Numbered from the stretch's first letter, positions 22,597 through 34,828 are shown. The stretch is 64,000 nucleotides of DNA from Prostheceraeus crozeri (GCA_907163375.1 CAJQUW010001409.1:806001-870000), one strand, 5' to 3'. Numbers and translations: made by a program. The notes: generated by a model from the letters alone, not told the origin.

Positions 22597-25077
22597 TCAC
22601 CAAATATCAAGTTTGTCAAACAGATTGCGAATTACATTTTTAAAAAGATAGACTGATGGAACATTAATTTCTTCATCCGACAACATATTCCAAAATTTGG
22701 ATATATAAACTGTAAAGAAGTATTGTCTGTAATTATGATGGTGACGTTTTGGACACATGCGAAAATGGTTACCTAGAGTAATTGACACATTTGAAATTTC
22801 AAAAAAATCATGCATGTTCAAATCAATTTGTCTATGAAACATTTTGTACAAAAAAATGAGATGGTAACGTAGCCTACGAGCTTTGAGTGACAACAAGTTA
22901 AGAGTGCGGAGTCTGTCGCGGTATTCTAAATGACTTACATGATATAAAGATTTAGACATACGTCTCTGAACGCTCTCGATCAGTTTAACATTTTTCACTT
23001 TATGCGGACACCACAAAATATTGCAATATTCTAGAACGCTACGAACGTGCATCTTGTACAACAAAACAACAGCGTTTGGTTCTAAATAATTAAAAGATCG
23101 ACGAATCAGTCCTAGTTGTCTTCGAGCACGATTTACAACGCTTACTACATGAGAGTCAAATGAAAATTCATCATCAATAAATACCCCAAGATCTTTGTAC
23201 AATTTAACAACAGGAATGACTATCCCAGATAAAGAATATGAGTATTCAATATCCATATTACCAAATCGCATAATGGCGCACTTTTGTAAATTCAATTTCA
23301 TTCCATTAGTCTGATTCCACCTTTCAATTTGTTGGATGTCACTTTGCAGATAATTTTGCTCGGCAGAGGTTGGTTGCTTGCATGCAATTTTCACATCGTC
23401 GGCATATTTGATTACTTTGGAGAAAATCAGATTGTCTTCAAAGTCATTCATATACAACACAAACAGAATAGGGCCCAAAACAGAGCCTTGAATGAACCCA
23501 CTAAGGATACTCCGAGCAGAAGATTTTACTCCCTTGTAAACAACAATTTGATAGCGGTCGTTAAAATAGTTAACAAGCCAATCGATCAAGTGATCATTAA
23601 AAGAATATTGCCGCAATTTGGTAAGCAAATAATCATGAGGAACTCTTTCAAAGGCTTTACTGTAGTCAAGAAATAATGCATCAACTGTATCTCGTTCATC
23701 GATTGTCCGTGTGATAAATTCATAAAAATCTAAACTTGCTGTTTCGGTCGACTTTTTCGGTAAAAAACCATGTTGCGAAGACGATAGAATGTCATTAGCG
23801 TAACAGTGATCACTAATAACACGTCTAATAATTCTTTCCATGACACGACAAATAACGCTAGATATGGTAATGGGTCTATAATTTGAAATTGAATTTTTTT
23901 CTCCAGATTTGTAGACAGGCGTAATCATAACTGTTCTCCAGTCATCAGGAATTGCACCAGACTCAAATGAACATAAGAAAATTCTCGATAATATTGGAGA
24001 CAGTTTAGACATACATTTCTTGATTATAAGATAGGATAGACCATCATTATCCAGACTCGTTGAGTTGGGAAGAGTGGAGAGGACCTCGTAAATAACATCA
24101 GGTGAGAAAGAAGGGTTCGACATGTTATAACAGCACGACGTCATTTTCATGTTGACTTGATGCGATTGCTTGTCAGAAGATATGAATAAAGAAGCAAAGT
24201 AGTCATTAAATGTCTCACTGATAATTTTTGAGTCAGTATATACACCATTTGAGTCATGAAACGTGTTGGGGAGACAATTGGATTTTACTTTCTCATTAAC
24301 AAATTTCCAAAATAGCTTCTTATTTGATCTAAAACTCTGAGCCTTTTTATTTTCGTGTTCTTTAGTTGCCATTCGCATTTTTCTATCAAGATTTAGATTC
24401 GCTAGGATCAAACCTATTCTATTGCGATAATCAGGGTTGTTTTTCACTTTAGCAAAACATCGCCTGCGATGGCGTAAAGCAGTTCTTACGTAGCCACGGA
24501 AGCTGGGACACCAATCTCGTTTCAACTTTTTAGGGATACAGTTATCAATCATGCTTTTGAAAGTATCAAGAAAGATTGTCCATAGATCATTTACATTGTC
24601 AGCACAATAAAAATGGCTCCAATCGTGGTTACTTATCATTTCATTTAACTTTCTCCATTGTGCTTTCGAATAAAAATGGATCAATGTTTCGTGCGATTTA
24701 TGCCTCTCAAATAATGCGTGGAATTTCCAGGTCAATATGGAATGATCGGAGTTGTGAAATTGTTCTGATACTTGCAAGTCGTTAGCACACAAATTTGACG
24801 TTGTAAACACGAGATCGAGGATATTGCTAGATGCAGGTCTAAGACCGATATAAGATATAAGATATAAGACCGATAAAGTAACTGTTTCCTTTCTTTTACG
24901 GTTTGAGCCATAGATGCATGCGTAGCTATAATACATCTCACTCCATTGAACACAATATCTCTTTTCAATAAAGATGAAATTTTTGATGCTACTGCTTCTT
25001 ATTTCGTTAGGACTTTCAGTATCATCATGAAGAATGAATATTTTTCTTGCAGAAGAGAGAAATCGATGTGCTTGCAT
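22597..25077 (-). CDS. RT array copy 5, open LINE reverse transcriptase
   Basis: Intact 826-codon frame. Codons 60-112 match the end of a LINE apurinic-type endonuclease (SNILDLVF, then SDH at 110-112); the front of that domain, with its catalytic residues, is missing. The reverse transcriptase covers about 377-640, with SNYRPI (~398), HGFLPKKST, motif A FLDYSKAF (Asp471), motif B QGSVLGPILF (~530) and motif C KYADDV (Asp560, Asp561). The C-terminal ~200 residues match the thumb and tail of CR1/L2/Rex-like LINEs. The ATG at 25077 lies in sequence without LINE similarity, so the real start is unsure. It differs from copy 6 by few substitutions. The catalytic acids are present, but an endonuclease-less protein could not insert in the usual way. 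Confidence 0.85.
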   Translation of the reverse strand: MQAHRFLSSARKIFILHDDTESPNEIRSSSIKNFIFIEKRYCVQWSEMYYSYACIYGSNRKRKETVTLSVLYLISYIGLRPASSNILDLVFTTSNLCANDLQVSEQFHNSDHSILTWKFHALFERHKSHETLIHFYSKAQWRKLNEMISNHDWSHFYCADNVNDLWTIFLDTFKSMIDNCIPKKLKRDWCPSFRGYVRTALRHRRRCFAKVKNNPDYRNRIGLILANLNLDRKMRMATKEHENKKAQSFRSNKKLFWKFVNEKVKSNCLPNTFHDSNGVYTDSKIISETFNDYFASLFISSDKQSHQVNMKMTSCCYNMSNPSFSPDVIYEVLSTLPNSTSLDNDGLSYLIIKKCMSKLSPILSRIFLCSFESGAIPDDWRTVMITPVYKSGEKNSISNYRPITISSVICRVMERIIRRVISDHCYANDILSSSQHGFLPKKSTETASLDFYEFITRTIDERDTVDALFLDYSKAFERVPHDYLLTKLRQYSFNDHLIDWLVNYFNDRYQIVVYKGVKSSARSILSGFIQGSVLGPILFVLYMNDFEDNLIFSKVIKYADDVKIACKQPTSAEQNYLQSDIQQIERWNQTNGMKLNLQKCAIMRFGNMDIEYSYSLSGIVIPVVKLYKDLGVFIDDEFSFDSHVVSVVNRARRQLGLIRRSFNYLEPNAVVLLYKMHVRSVLEYCNILWCPHKVKNVKLIESVQRRMSKSLYHVSHLEYRDRLRTLNLLSLKARRLRYHLIFLYKMFHRQIDLNMHDFFEISNVSITLGNHFRMCPKRHHHNYRQYFFTVYISKFWNMLSDEEINVPSVYLFKNVIRNLFDKLDIW

Positions 25078-25559
25078 CTGAGGTTTTCATGTAGCACATT
25101 TACACTCTGATATTTACCGTATCTTCTCGATTAGATCTCGCACTCGATTGCAGCCCGTCTTCAAATAGAAATCGCACATGAATTGAAACAAATAATCTTA
25201 TAACTGCCACCAAAATCAATCAATAAAAATGTTTTTACGACCTTCATTAAGAAATCATTGCCATTGAGTGTGACTATAAGTCTTTTTTCAATTATCTAGC
25301 AATGGCTGTCAATATTCTTCTTGTTCTGCATTTGACCTGATTTTAGTCTCTTGAACGTCTTGAATTTTAAATTGTCAACATAGCACATGCAGGTCATGAT
25401 TTTCACATGTAGATCATAGGTTTACATATCTGTATTTCACAAGAAAATACATGACCCAATTAAAGGGCATAACAGATGAAATCATATCATCACGTCAACA
25501 TTGGAGAATAATTTACAGTGGAATTGTGCACGAAAAATTTGCTACATTGCAGTAAGCCA
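25078..25559. other. Spacer of the array unit (typical copy)
   Basis: Each unit has ~482 bp between the stop of one copy and the ATG of the next (also 5786-6267, 8749-9230, 11712-12196, 22115-22596, 28041-28522, 30997-31477). It probably fuses the element's old 3' untranslated region to whatever preceded the truncated endonuclease. I see no poly-A tail, tail repeat, promoter motif or reading frame in it. Confidence 0.6.
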
Positions 25560-28040
25560 TCACCAAATATCAAGTTTGTCAAACAGATTGCGAATTACAT
25601 TTTTAAAAAGATAGACTGATGGAACATTAATTTCTTCATCCGACAACATATTCCAAAATTTGGATATATAAACTGTAAAGAAGTATTGTCTGTAATTATG
25701 ATGGTGACGTTTTGGACACATGCGAAAATGGTTACCTAGAGTAATTGACACATTTGAAATTTCAAAAAAATCATGCATGTTCAAATCAATTTGTCTATGA
25801 AACATTTTGTACAAAAAAATGAGATGGTAACGTAGCCTACGAGCTTTGAGTGACAACAAGTTAAGAGTGCGGAGTCTGTCGCGGTATTCTAAATGACTTA
25901 CATGATATAAAGATTTAGACATACGTCTCTGAACGCTCTCGATCAGTTTAACATTTTTCACTTTATGCGGACACCACAAAATATTGCAATATTCTAGAAC
26001 GCTACGAACGTGCATCTTGTACAACAAAACAACAGCGTTTGGTTCTAAATAATTAAAAGATCGACGAATCAGTCCTAGTTGTCTTCGAGCACGATTTACA
26101 ACGCTTACTACATGAGAGTCAAATGAAAATTCATCATCAATAAATACCCCAAGATCTTTGTACAATTTAACAACAGGAATGACTATCCCAGATAAAGAAT
26201 ATGAGTATTCAATATCCATATTACCAAATCGCATAATGGCGCACTTTTGTAAATTCAATTTCATTCCATTAGTCTGATTCCACCTTTCGATTTGTTGGAT
26301 GTCACTTTGCAGATAATTTTGCTCGGCAGAGGTTGGTTGCTTGCATGCAATTTTCACATCGTCGGCATATTTGATTACTTTGGAGAAAATCAGATTGTCT
26401 TCAAAGTCATTCATATACAACACAAACAGAATAGGGCCCAAAACAGAGCCTTGAATGAACCCACTAAGGATACTCCGAGCAGAAGATTTTACTCCCTTGT
26501 AAACAACAATTTGATAGCGGTCGTTAAAATAGTTAACAAGCCAATCGATCAAGTGATCATTAAAAGAATATTGCCGCAATTTGGTAAGCAAATAATCATG
26601 AGGAACTCTTTCAAAGGCTTTACTGTAGTCAAGAAATAATGCATCAACTGTATCTCGTTCATCGATTGTCCGTGTGATAAATTCATAAAAATCTAAACTT
26701 GCTGTTTCGGTCGACTTTTTCGGTAAAAAACCATGTTGCGAAGACGATAGAATGTCATTAGCGTAACAGTGATCACTAATAACACGTCTAATAATTCTTT
26801 CCATGACACGACAAATAACGCTAGATATGGTAATGGGTCTATAATTTGAAATTGAATTTTTTTCTCCAGATTTGTAGACAGGCGTGATCATAACTGTTCT
26901 CCAGTCATCAGGAATTGCACCAGACTCAAATGAACATAAGAAAATTCTCGATAATATTGGAGACAGTTTAGACATACATTTCTTGATTATAAGATAGGAT
27001 AGACCATCATTATCCAGACTCGTTGAGTTGGGAAGAGTGGAGAGGACCTCGTAAATAACATCAGGTGAGAAAGAAGGGTTCGACATGTTATAACAGCACG
27101 ACGTCATTTTCATGTTGACTTGATGCGATTGCTTGTCAGAAGATATGAATAAAGAAGCAAAGTAGTCATTAAATGTCTCACTGATAATTTTTGAGTCAGT
27201 ATATACACCATTTGAGTCATGAAACGTGTTGGGGAGACAATTGGATTTTACTTTCTCATTAACAAATTTCCAAAATAGCTTCTTATTTGATCTAAAACTC
27301 TGAGCCTTTTTATTTTCGTGTTCTTTAGTTGCCATTCGCATTTTTCTATCAAGATTTAGATTCGCTAGGATCAAACCTATTCTATTGCGATAATCAGGGT
27401 TGTTTTTCACTTTAGCAAAACATCGCCTGCGATGGCGTAAAGCAGTTCTTACGTAGCCACGGAAGCTGGGACACCAATCTCGTTTCAACTTTTTAGGGAT
27501 ACAGTTATCAATCATGCTTTTGAAAGTATCAAGAAAGATTGTCCATAGATCATTTACATTGTCAGCACAATAAAAATGGCTCCAATCGTGGTTACTTATC
27601 ATTTCATTTAACTTTCTCCATTGTGCTTTCGAATAAAAATGGATCAATGTTTCGTGCGATTTATGCCTCTCAAATAATGCGTGGAATTTCCAGGTCAATA
27701 TGGAATGATCGGAGTTGTGAAATTGTTCTGATACTTGCAAGTCGTTAGCACACAAATTTGACGTTGTAAACACGAGATCGAGGATATTGCTAGATGCAGG
27801 TCTAAGACCGATATAAGATATAAGATATAAGACCGATAAAGTAACTGTTTCCTTTCTTTTACGGTTTGAGCCATAGATGCATGCGTAGCTATAATACATC
27901 TCACTCCATTGAACACAATATCTCTTTTCAATAAAGATGAAATTTTTGATGCTACTGCTTCTTATTTCGTTAGGACTTTCAGTATCATCATGAAGAATGA
28001 ATATTTTTCTTGCAGAAGAGAGAAATCGATGTGCTTGCAT
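25560..28040 (-). CDS. RT array copy 6, open LINE reverse transcriptase
   Basis: Intact 826-codon frame, essentially the same protein as copy 5: an endonuclease remnant ending in SDH at 110-112, RT motifs with Asp471 and the Asp560-Asp561 pair, and a CR1/L2/Rex-like C-terminus. The three consecutive ATATAAGA units near 27810-27833 keep the N-terminal frame joined to the rest. The preservation of two open copies next to each other is better explained by recent array homogenisation than by selection on each copy. Confidence 0.85.
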   Translation of the reverse strand: MQAHRFLSSARKIFILHDDTESPNEIRSSSIKNFIFIEKRYCVQWSEMYYSYACIYGSNRKRKETVTLSVLYLISYIGLRPASSNILDLVFTTSNLCANDLQVSEQFHNSDHSILTWKFHALFERHKSHETLIHFYSKAQWRKLNEMISNHDWSHFYCADNVNDLWTIFLDTFKSMIDNCIPKKLKRDWCPSFRGYVRTALRHRRRCFAKVKNNPDYRNRIGLILANLNLDRKMRMATKEHENKKAQSFRSNKKLFWKFVNEKVKSNCLPNTFHDSNGVYTDSKIISETFNDYFASLFISSDKQSHQVNMKMTSCCYNMSNPSFSPDVIYEVLSTLPNSTSLDNDGLSYLIIKKCMSKLSPILSRIFLCSFESGAIPDDWRTVMITPVYKSGEKNSISNYRPITISSVICRVMERIIRRVISDHCYANDILSSSQHGFLPKKSTETASLDFYEFITRTIDERDTVDALFLDYSKAFERVPHDYLLTKLRQYSFNDHLIDWLVNYFNDRYQIVVYKGVKSSARSILSGFIQGSVLGPILFVLYMNDFEDNLIFSKVIKYADDVKIACKQPTSAEQNYLQSDIQQIERWNQTNGMKLNLQKCAIMRFGNMDIEYSYSLSGIVIPVVKLYKDLGVFIDDEFSFDSHVVSVVNRARRQLGLIRRSFNYLEPNAVVLLYKMHVRSVLEYCNILWCPHKVKNVKLIESVQRRMSKSLYHVSHLEYRDRLRTLNLLSLKARRLRYHLIFLYKMFHRQIDLNMHDFFEISNVSITLGNHFRMCPKRHHHNYRQYFFTVYISKFWNMLSDEEINVPSVYLFKNVIRNLFDKLDIW

Positions 28041-28522
28041 CTGAGGTTTTCATGTAGCACATTTACACTCTGATATTTACCGTATCTTCTCGATTAGATC
28101 TCGCACTCGATTGCAGCCCGTCTTCAAATAGAAATCGCACATGAATTGAAACAAATAATCTTATAACTGCCACCAAAATCAATCAATAAAAATGTTTTTA
28201 CGACCTTCATTAAGAAATCATTGCCATTGAGTGTGACTATAAGTCTTTTTTCAATTATCTAGCAATGGCTGTCAATATTCTTCTTGTTCTGCATTTGACC
28301 TGATTTTAGTCTCTTGAACGTCTTGAATTTTAAATTGTCAACATAGCACATGCAGGTCATGATTTTCACATGTAGATCATAGGTTTACATATCTGTATTT
28401 CACAAGAAAATACATGACCCAATTAAAGGGCATAACAGATGAAATCATATCATCACGTCAACATTGGAGAATAATTTACAGTGGAATTGTGCACGAAAAA
28501 TTTGCTACATTGCAGTAAGCCA

Positions 28523-30996
28523 TCACCAAATATCAAGTTTGTCAAACAGATTGCGAATTACATTTTTAAAAAGATAGACTGATGGAACATTAATTTCTTC
28601 ATCCGACAACATATTCCAAAATTTGGATATATAAACTGTAAAGAAGTATTGTCTGTAATTATGATGGTGACGTTTTGGACACATGCGAAAATGGTTACCT
28701 AGAGTAATTGACACATTTGAAATTTCAAAAAAATCATGCATGTTCAAATCAATTTGTCTATGAAACATTTTGTACAAAAAAATGAGATGGTAACGTAGCC
28801 TACGAGCTTTGAGTGACAACAAGTTAAGAGTGCGGAGTCTGTCGCGGTATTCTAAATGACTTACATGATATAAAGATTTAGACATACGTCTCTGAACGCT
28901 CTCGATCAGTTTAACATTTTTCACTTTATGCGGACACCACAAAATATTGCAATATTCTAGAACGCTACGAACGTGCATCTTGTACAACAAAACAACAGCG
29001 TTTGGTTCTAAATAATTAAAAGATCGACGAATCAGTCCTAGTTGTCTTCGAGCACGATTTACAACGCTTACTACATGAGAGTCAAATGAAAATTCATCAT
29101 CAATAAATACCCCAAGATCTTTGTACAATTTAACAACAGGAATGACTATCCCAGATAAAGAATATGAGTATTCAATATCCATATTACCAAATCGCATAAT
29201 GGCGCACTTTTGTAAATTCAATTTCATTCCATTAGTCTGATTCCACCTTTCGATTTGTTGGATGTCACTTTGCAGATAATTTTGCTCGGCAGAGGTTGGT
29301 TGCTTGCATGCAATTTTCACATCGTCGGCATATTTGATTACTTTGGAGAAAATCAGATTGTCTTCAAAGTCATTCATATACAACACAAACAGAATAGGGC
29401 CCAAAACAGAGCCTTGAATGAACCCACTAAGGATACTCCGAGCAGAAGATTTTACTCCCTTGTAAACAACAATTTGATAGCGGTCGTTAAAATAGTTAAC
29501 AAGCCAATCGATCAAGTGATCATTAAAAGAATATTGCCGCAATTTGGTAAGCAAATAATCATGAGGAACTCTTTCAAAGGCTTTACTGTAGTCAAGAAAT
29601 AATGCATCAACTGTATCTCGTTCATCGATTGTCCGTGTGATAAATTCATAAAAATCTAAACTTGCTGTTTCGGTCGACTTTTTCGGTAAAAAACCATGTT
29701 GCGAAGACGATAGAATGTCATTAGCGTAACAGTGATCACTAATAACACGTCTAATAATTCTTTCCATGACACGACAAATAACGCTAGATATGGTAATGGG
29801 TCTATAATTTGAAATTGAATTTTTTTCTCCAGATTTGTAGACAGGCGTGATCATAACTGTTCTCCAGTCATCAGGAATTGCACCAGACTCAAATGAACAT
29901 AAGAAAATTCTCGATAATATTGGAGACAGTTTAGACATACATTTCTTGATTATAAGATAGGATAGACCATCATTATCCAGACTCGTTGAGTTGGGAAGAG
30001 TGGAGAGGACCTCGTAAATAACATCAGGTGAGAAAGAAGGGTTCGACATGTTATAACAGCACGACGTCATTTTCATGTTGACTTGATGCGATTGCTTGTC
30101 AGAAGATATGAATAAAGAAGCAAAGTAGTCATTAAATGTCTCACTGATAATTTTTGAGTCAGTATATACACCATTTGAGTCATGAAACGTGTTGGGGAGA
30201 CAATTGGATTTTACTTTCTCATTAACAAATTTCCAAAATAGCTTCTTATTTGATCTAAAACTCTGAGCCTTTTTATTTTCGTGTTCTTTAGTTGCCATTC
30301 GCATTTTTCTATCAAGATTTAGATTCGCTAGGATCAAACCTATTCTATTGCGATAATCAGGGTTGTTTTTCACTTTAGCAAAACATCGCCTGCGATGGCG
30401 TAAAGCAGTTCTTACGTAGCCACGGAAGCTGGGACACCAATCTCGTTTCAACTTTTTAGGGATACAGTTATCAATCATGCTTTTGAAAGTATCAAGAAAG
30501 ATTGTCCATAGATCATTTACATTGTCAGCACAATAAAAATGGCTCCAATCGTGGTTACTTATCATTTCATTTAACTTTCTCCATTGTGCTTTCGAATAAA
30601 AATGGATCAATGTTTCGTGCGATTTATGCCTCTCAAATAATGCGTGGAATTTCCAGGTCAATATGGAATGATCGGAGTTGTGAAATTGTTCTGATACTTG
30701 CAAGTCGTTAGCACACAAATTTGACGTTGTAAACACGAGATCGAGGATATTGCTAGATGCAGGTCTAAGACCGATATAAGATATAAGACCGATAAAGTAA
30801 CTGTTTCCTTTCTTTTACGGTTTGAGCCATAGATGCATGCGTAGCTATAATACATCTCACTCCATTGAACACAATATCTCTTTTCAATAAAGATGAAATT
30901 TTTGATGCTACTGCTTCTTATTTCGTTAGGACTTTCAGTATCATCATGAAGAATGAATATTTTTCTTGCAGAAGAGAGAAATCGATGTGCTTGCAT
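28523..30996 (-). pseudogene. RT array copy 7, frame split by 8-bp contraction
   Basis: Identical in layout to copy 6 except that one ATATAAGA unit is missing near 30775-30790. The eight-base loss separates the first ~78 codons (frame 30996-30658) from the remaining 737-codon frame (30736-28523), which still holds the SDH end of the endonuclease and the complete reverse transcriptase. The RT could only be made from an internal start. Confidence 0.9.
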
Positions 30997-31477
30997 CTGA
31001 GGTTTTCATGTAGCACATTTACACTCTGATATTTACCGTATCTTCTCGATTAGATCTCGCACTCGATTGCAGCCGTCTTCAAATAGAAATCGCACATGAA
31101 TTGAAACAAATAATCTTATAACTGCCACCAAAATCAATCAATAAAAATGTTTTTACGACCTTCATTAAGAAATCATTGCCATTGAGTGTGACTATAAGTC
31201 TTTTTTCAATTATCTAGCAATGGCTGTCAATATTCTTCTTGTTCTGCATTTGACCTGATTTTAGTCTCTTGAACGTCTTGAATTTTAAATTGTCAACATA
31301 GCACATGCAGGTCATGATTTTCACATGTAGATCATAGGTTTACATATCTGTATTTCACAAGAAAATACATGACCCAATTAAAGGGCATAACAGATGAAAT
31401 CATATCATCACGTCAACATTGGAGAATAATTTACAGTGGAATTGTGCACGAAAAATTTGCTACATTGCAGTAAGCCA

Positions 31478-33951
31478 TCACCAAATATCAAGTTTGTCAA
31501 ACAGATTGCGAATTACATTTTTAAAAAGATAGACTGATGGAACATTAATTTCTTCATCCGACAACATATTCCAAAATTTGGATATATAAACTGTAAAGAA
31601 GTATTGTCTGTAATTATGATGGTGACGTTTTGGACACATGCGAAAATGGTTACCTAGAGTAATTGACACATTTGAAATTTCAAAAAAATCATGCATGTTC
31701 AAATCAATTTGTCTATGAAACATTTTGTACAAAAAAATGAGATGGTAACGTAGCCTACGAGCTTTGAGTGACAACAAGTTAAGAGTGCGGAGTCTGTCGC
31801 GGTATTCTAAATGACTTACATGATATAAAGATTTAGACATACGTCTCTGAACGCTCTCGATCAGTTTAACATTTTTCACTTTATGCGGACACCACAAAAT
31901 ATTGCAATATTCTAGAACGCTACGAACGTGCATCTTGTACAACAAAACAACAGCGTTTGGTTCTAAATAATTAAAAGATCGACGAATCAGTCCTAGTTGT
32001 CTTCGAGCACGATTTACAACGCTTACTACATGAGAGTCAAATGAAAATTCATCATCAATAAATACCCCAAGATCTTTGTACAATTTAACAACAGGAATGA
32101 CTATCCCAGATAAAGAATATGAGTATTCAATATCCATATTACCAAATCGCATAATGGCGCACTTTTGTAAATTCAATTTCATTCCATTAGTCTGATTCCA
32201 CCTTTCGATTTGTTGGATGTCACTTTGCAGATAATTTTGCTCGGCAGAGGTTGGTTGCTTGCATGCAATTTTCACATCGTCGGCATATTTGATTACTTTG
32301 GAGAAAATCAGATTGTCTTCAAAGTCATTCATATACAACACAAACAGAATAGGGCCCAAAACAGAGCCTTGAATGAACCCACTAAGGATACTCCGAGCAG
32401 AAGATTTTACTCCCTTGTAAACAACAATTTGATAGCGGTCGTTAAAATAGTTAACAAGCCAATCGATCAAGTGATCATTAAAAGAATATTGCCGCAATTT
32501 GGTAAGCAAATAATCATGAGGAACTCTTTCAAAGGCTTTACTGTAGTCAAGAAATAATGCATCAACTGTATCTCGTTCATCGATTGTCCGTGTGATAAAT
32601 TCATAAAAATCTAAACTTGCTGTTTCGGTCGACTTTTTCGGTAAAAAACCATGTTGCGAAGACGATAGAATGTCATTAGCGTAACAGTGATCACTAATAA
32701 CACGTCTAATAATTCTTTCCATGACACGACAAATAACGCTAGATATGGTAATGGGTCTATAATTTGAAATTGAATTTTTTTCTCCAGATTTGTAGACAGG
32801 CGTGATCATAACTGTTCTCCAGTCATCAGGAATTGCACCAGACTCAAATGAACATAAGAAAATTCTCGATAATATTGGAGACAGTTTAGACATACATTTC
32901 TTGATTATAAGATAGGATAGACCATCATTATCCAGACTCGTTGAGTTGGGAAGAGTGGAGAGGACCTCGTAAATAACATCAGGTGAGAAAGAAGGGTTCG
33001 ACATGTTATAACAGCACGACGTCATTTTCATGTTGACTTGATGCGATTGCTTGTCAGAAGATATGAATAAAGAAGCAAAGTAGTCATTAAATGTCTCACT
33101 GATAATTTTTGAGTCAGTATATACACCATTTGAGTCATGAAACGTGTTGGGGAGACAATTGGATTTTACTTTCTCATTAACAAATTTCCAAAATAGCTTC
33201 TTATTTGATCTAAAACTCTGAGCCTTTTTATTTTCGTGTTCTTTAGTTGCCATTCGCATTTTTCTATCAAGATTTAGATTCGCTAGGATCAAACCTATTC
33301 TATTGCGATAATCAGGGTTGTTTTTCACTTTAGCAAAACATCGCCTGCGATGGCGTAAAGCAGTTCTTACGTAGCCACGGAAGCTGGGACACCAATCTCG
33401 TTTCAACTTTTTAGGGATACAGTTATCAATCATGCTTTTGAAAGTATCAAGAAAGATTGTCCATAGATCATTTACATTGTCAGCACAATAAAAATGGCTC
33501 CAATCGTGGTTACTTATCATTTCATTTAACTTTCTCCATTGTGCTTTCGAATAAAAATGGATCAATGTTTCGTGCGATTTATGCCTCTCAAATAATGCGT
33601 GGAATTTCCAGGTCAATATGGAATGATCGGAGTTGTGAAATTGTTCTGATACTTGCAAGTCGTTAGCACACAAATTTGACGTTGTAAACACGAGATCGAG
33701 GATATTGCTAGATGCAGGTCTAAGACCGATATAAGATATAAGACCGATAAAGTAACTGTTTCCTTTCTTTTACGGTTTGAGCCATAGATGCATGCGTAGC
33801 TATAATACATCTCACTCCATTGAACACAATATCTCTTTTCAATAAAGATGAAATTTTTGATGCTACTGCTTCTTATTTCGTTAGGACTTTCAGTATCATC
33901 ATGAAGAATGAATATTTTTCTTGCAGAAGAGAGAAATCGATGTGCTTGCAT
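31478..33951 (-). pseudogene. RT array copy 8, frame split by the same 8-bp contraction
   Basis: Carries the same loss of one ATATAAGA unit as copy 7 (near 33729-33744), giving frames 33951-33613 and 33691-31478. The shared state of copies 7 and 8 means one was copied from the other after the change. The RT motifs are intact in the long frame. The spacer of this copy is interrupted by the solo LTR at 34152-34674. Confidence 0.9.
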
Positions 33952-34151
33952 CTGAGGTTTTCATGTAGCACATTTACACTCTGATATTTACCGTATCTTC
34001 TCGATTAGATCTCGCACTCGATTGCAGCCCGTCTTCAAATAGAAATCGCACATGAATTGAAACAAATAATCTTATAACTACCACCAAAATCAATCAATAA
34101 AAATGTTTTTACGACCTTCATTAAGAAATCATTGCCATTGAGTGTGACTAT

Positions 34152-34674
34152 TGTTATGACTTATACTTTTATTGAAGGACAAAAACATACGTTCCCCGAT
34201 GACAGGGTCCAGTGGTACAAGCAATAACACAAAGCAGCCCTTAAAAGGGCAAGTTAGGCGTTCACAGTTCGTAATGCAGCGACAGTTCGGTACTTGACAG
34301 CAGCAGGCTTGACTGAGACAACGGGAGAGAGAATGAGAGCGCGCCGGTCCTCCAGGGCCAGTTTGTGCGCTGGGCGTGTTGGTGCGTCTTGGCTTGTCGG
34401 CGTTGCCGCTCAATCAGCCACGCTAAGAGAAATACGCCGGTTCTCGTCTCACGATACGCTAGATTTTGGGCGTCGAGCGCTCTTGGCTGGCGCTTTTTAA
34501 AGTCAGTTGAGAGGGCAACAATCAATGTCATCACAGTGTCTTTCGTTGCGGCATGGGCAAAGCTCCGCGCGCGGGAGTATGGAGAGGAAACTTCACTTGT
34601 CCTTCGTTGCGGTAGGTAAAAATGATGACGCAGCAGATAATTGAAGGGAGAGAGAGAAATGAGAATGCGTCACA
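34152..34674 (-). mobile_element. Solo LTR, 523 bp, inside array copy 8 spacer
   Basis: The inserted block is bounded by TGT and ACA and flanked by CTAT on both sides (34148-34151 and 34675-34678). Other array copies have a single CTAT there, so this is a 4-bp target duplication. It is clearly more GC-rich than its surroundings. Read on the minus strand it has a TATA-like CTTTAAAAAG (about 34493-34502) and AATAAA (34168-34173) about 20 bases before the 3' end, as in an LTR with promoter and polyadenylation signal. No internal retrotransposon sequence remains. Open frames in it are due to base composition. Confidence 0.75.
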
Positions 34675-34828
34675 CTATAAGTCTTTTTTCAATTATCTAG
34701 CAATGGCTGTCAATATTCTTCTTGTTCTGCATTTGACCTGATTTTAGTCTCTTGAACGTCTTGAATTTTAAATTGTCAACATAGCACATGCAGGTCATGA
34801 TTTTCACATGTAGATCATAGGTTTACAT

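Larger units (their letters stand above)
5180..34828 (-). repeat. Macrosatellite of a 2,963-bp reverse-transcriptase unit
   Basis: Head-to-tail tandem array. Equivalent stop codons lie at 6268, 9231, 12197, 22597, 25560, 28523 and 31478. Steps are 2963, 2966, (insertion), 2963, 2963 and 2955 bp. After removing the 7.4-kb insertion (14512-21946) and the 523-bp LTR (34152-34674), the array is about 21.7 kb, or 7.3 units. Copies 5-8 are almost identical; copies 2-4 have more indels and substitutions. No poly-A tract or 5' truncation point separates copies, so the array did not form by repeated target-primed insertion. The left end (5180) lies inside the coding region and the right end (34828) inside the spacer, as expected for unequal exchange or rolling amplification. 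Confidence 0.95.

Noticed and set aside
34129..34619. Frames of 68-94 codons between 34129 and 34619
   Set aside because: They lie in the GC-rich solo LTR, overlap on both strands and contain no protein motif.
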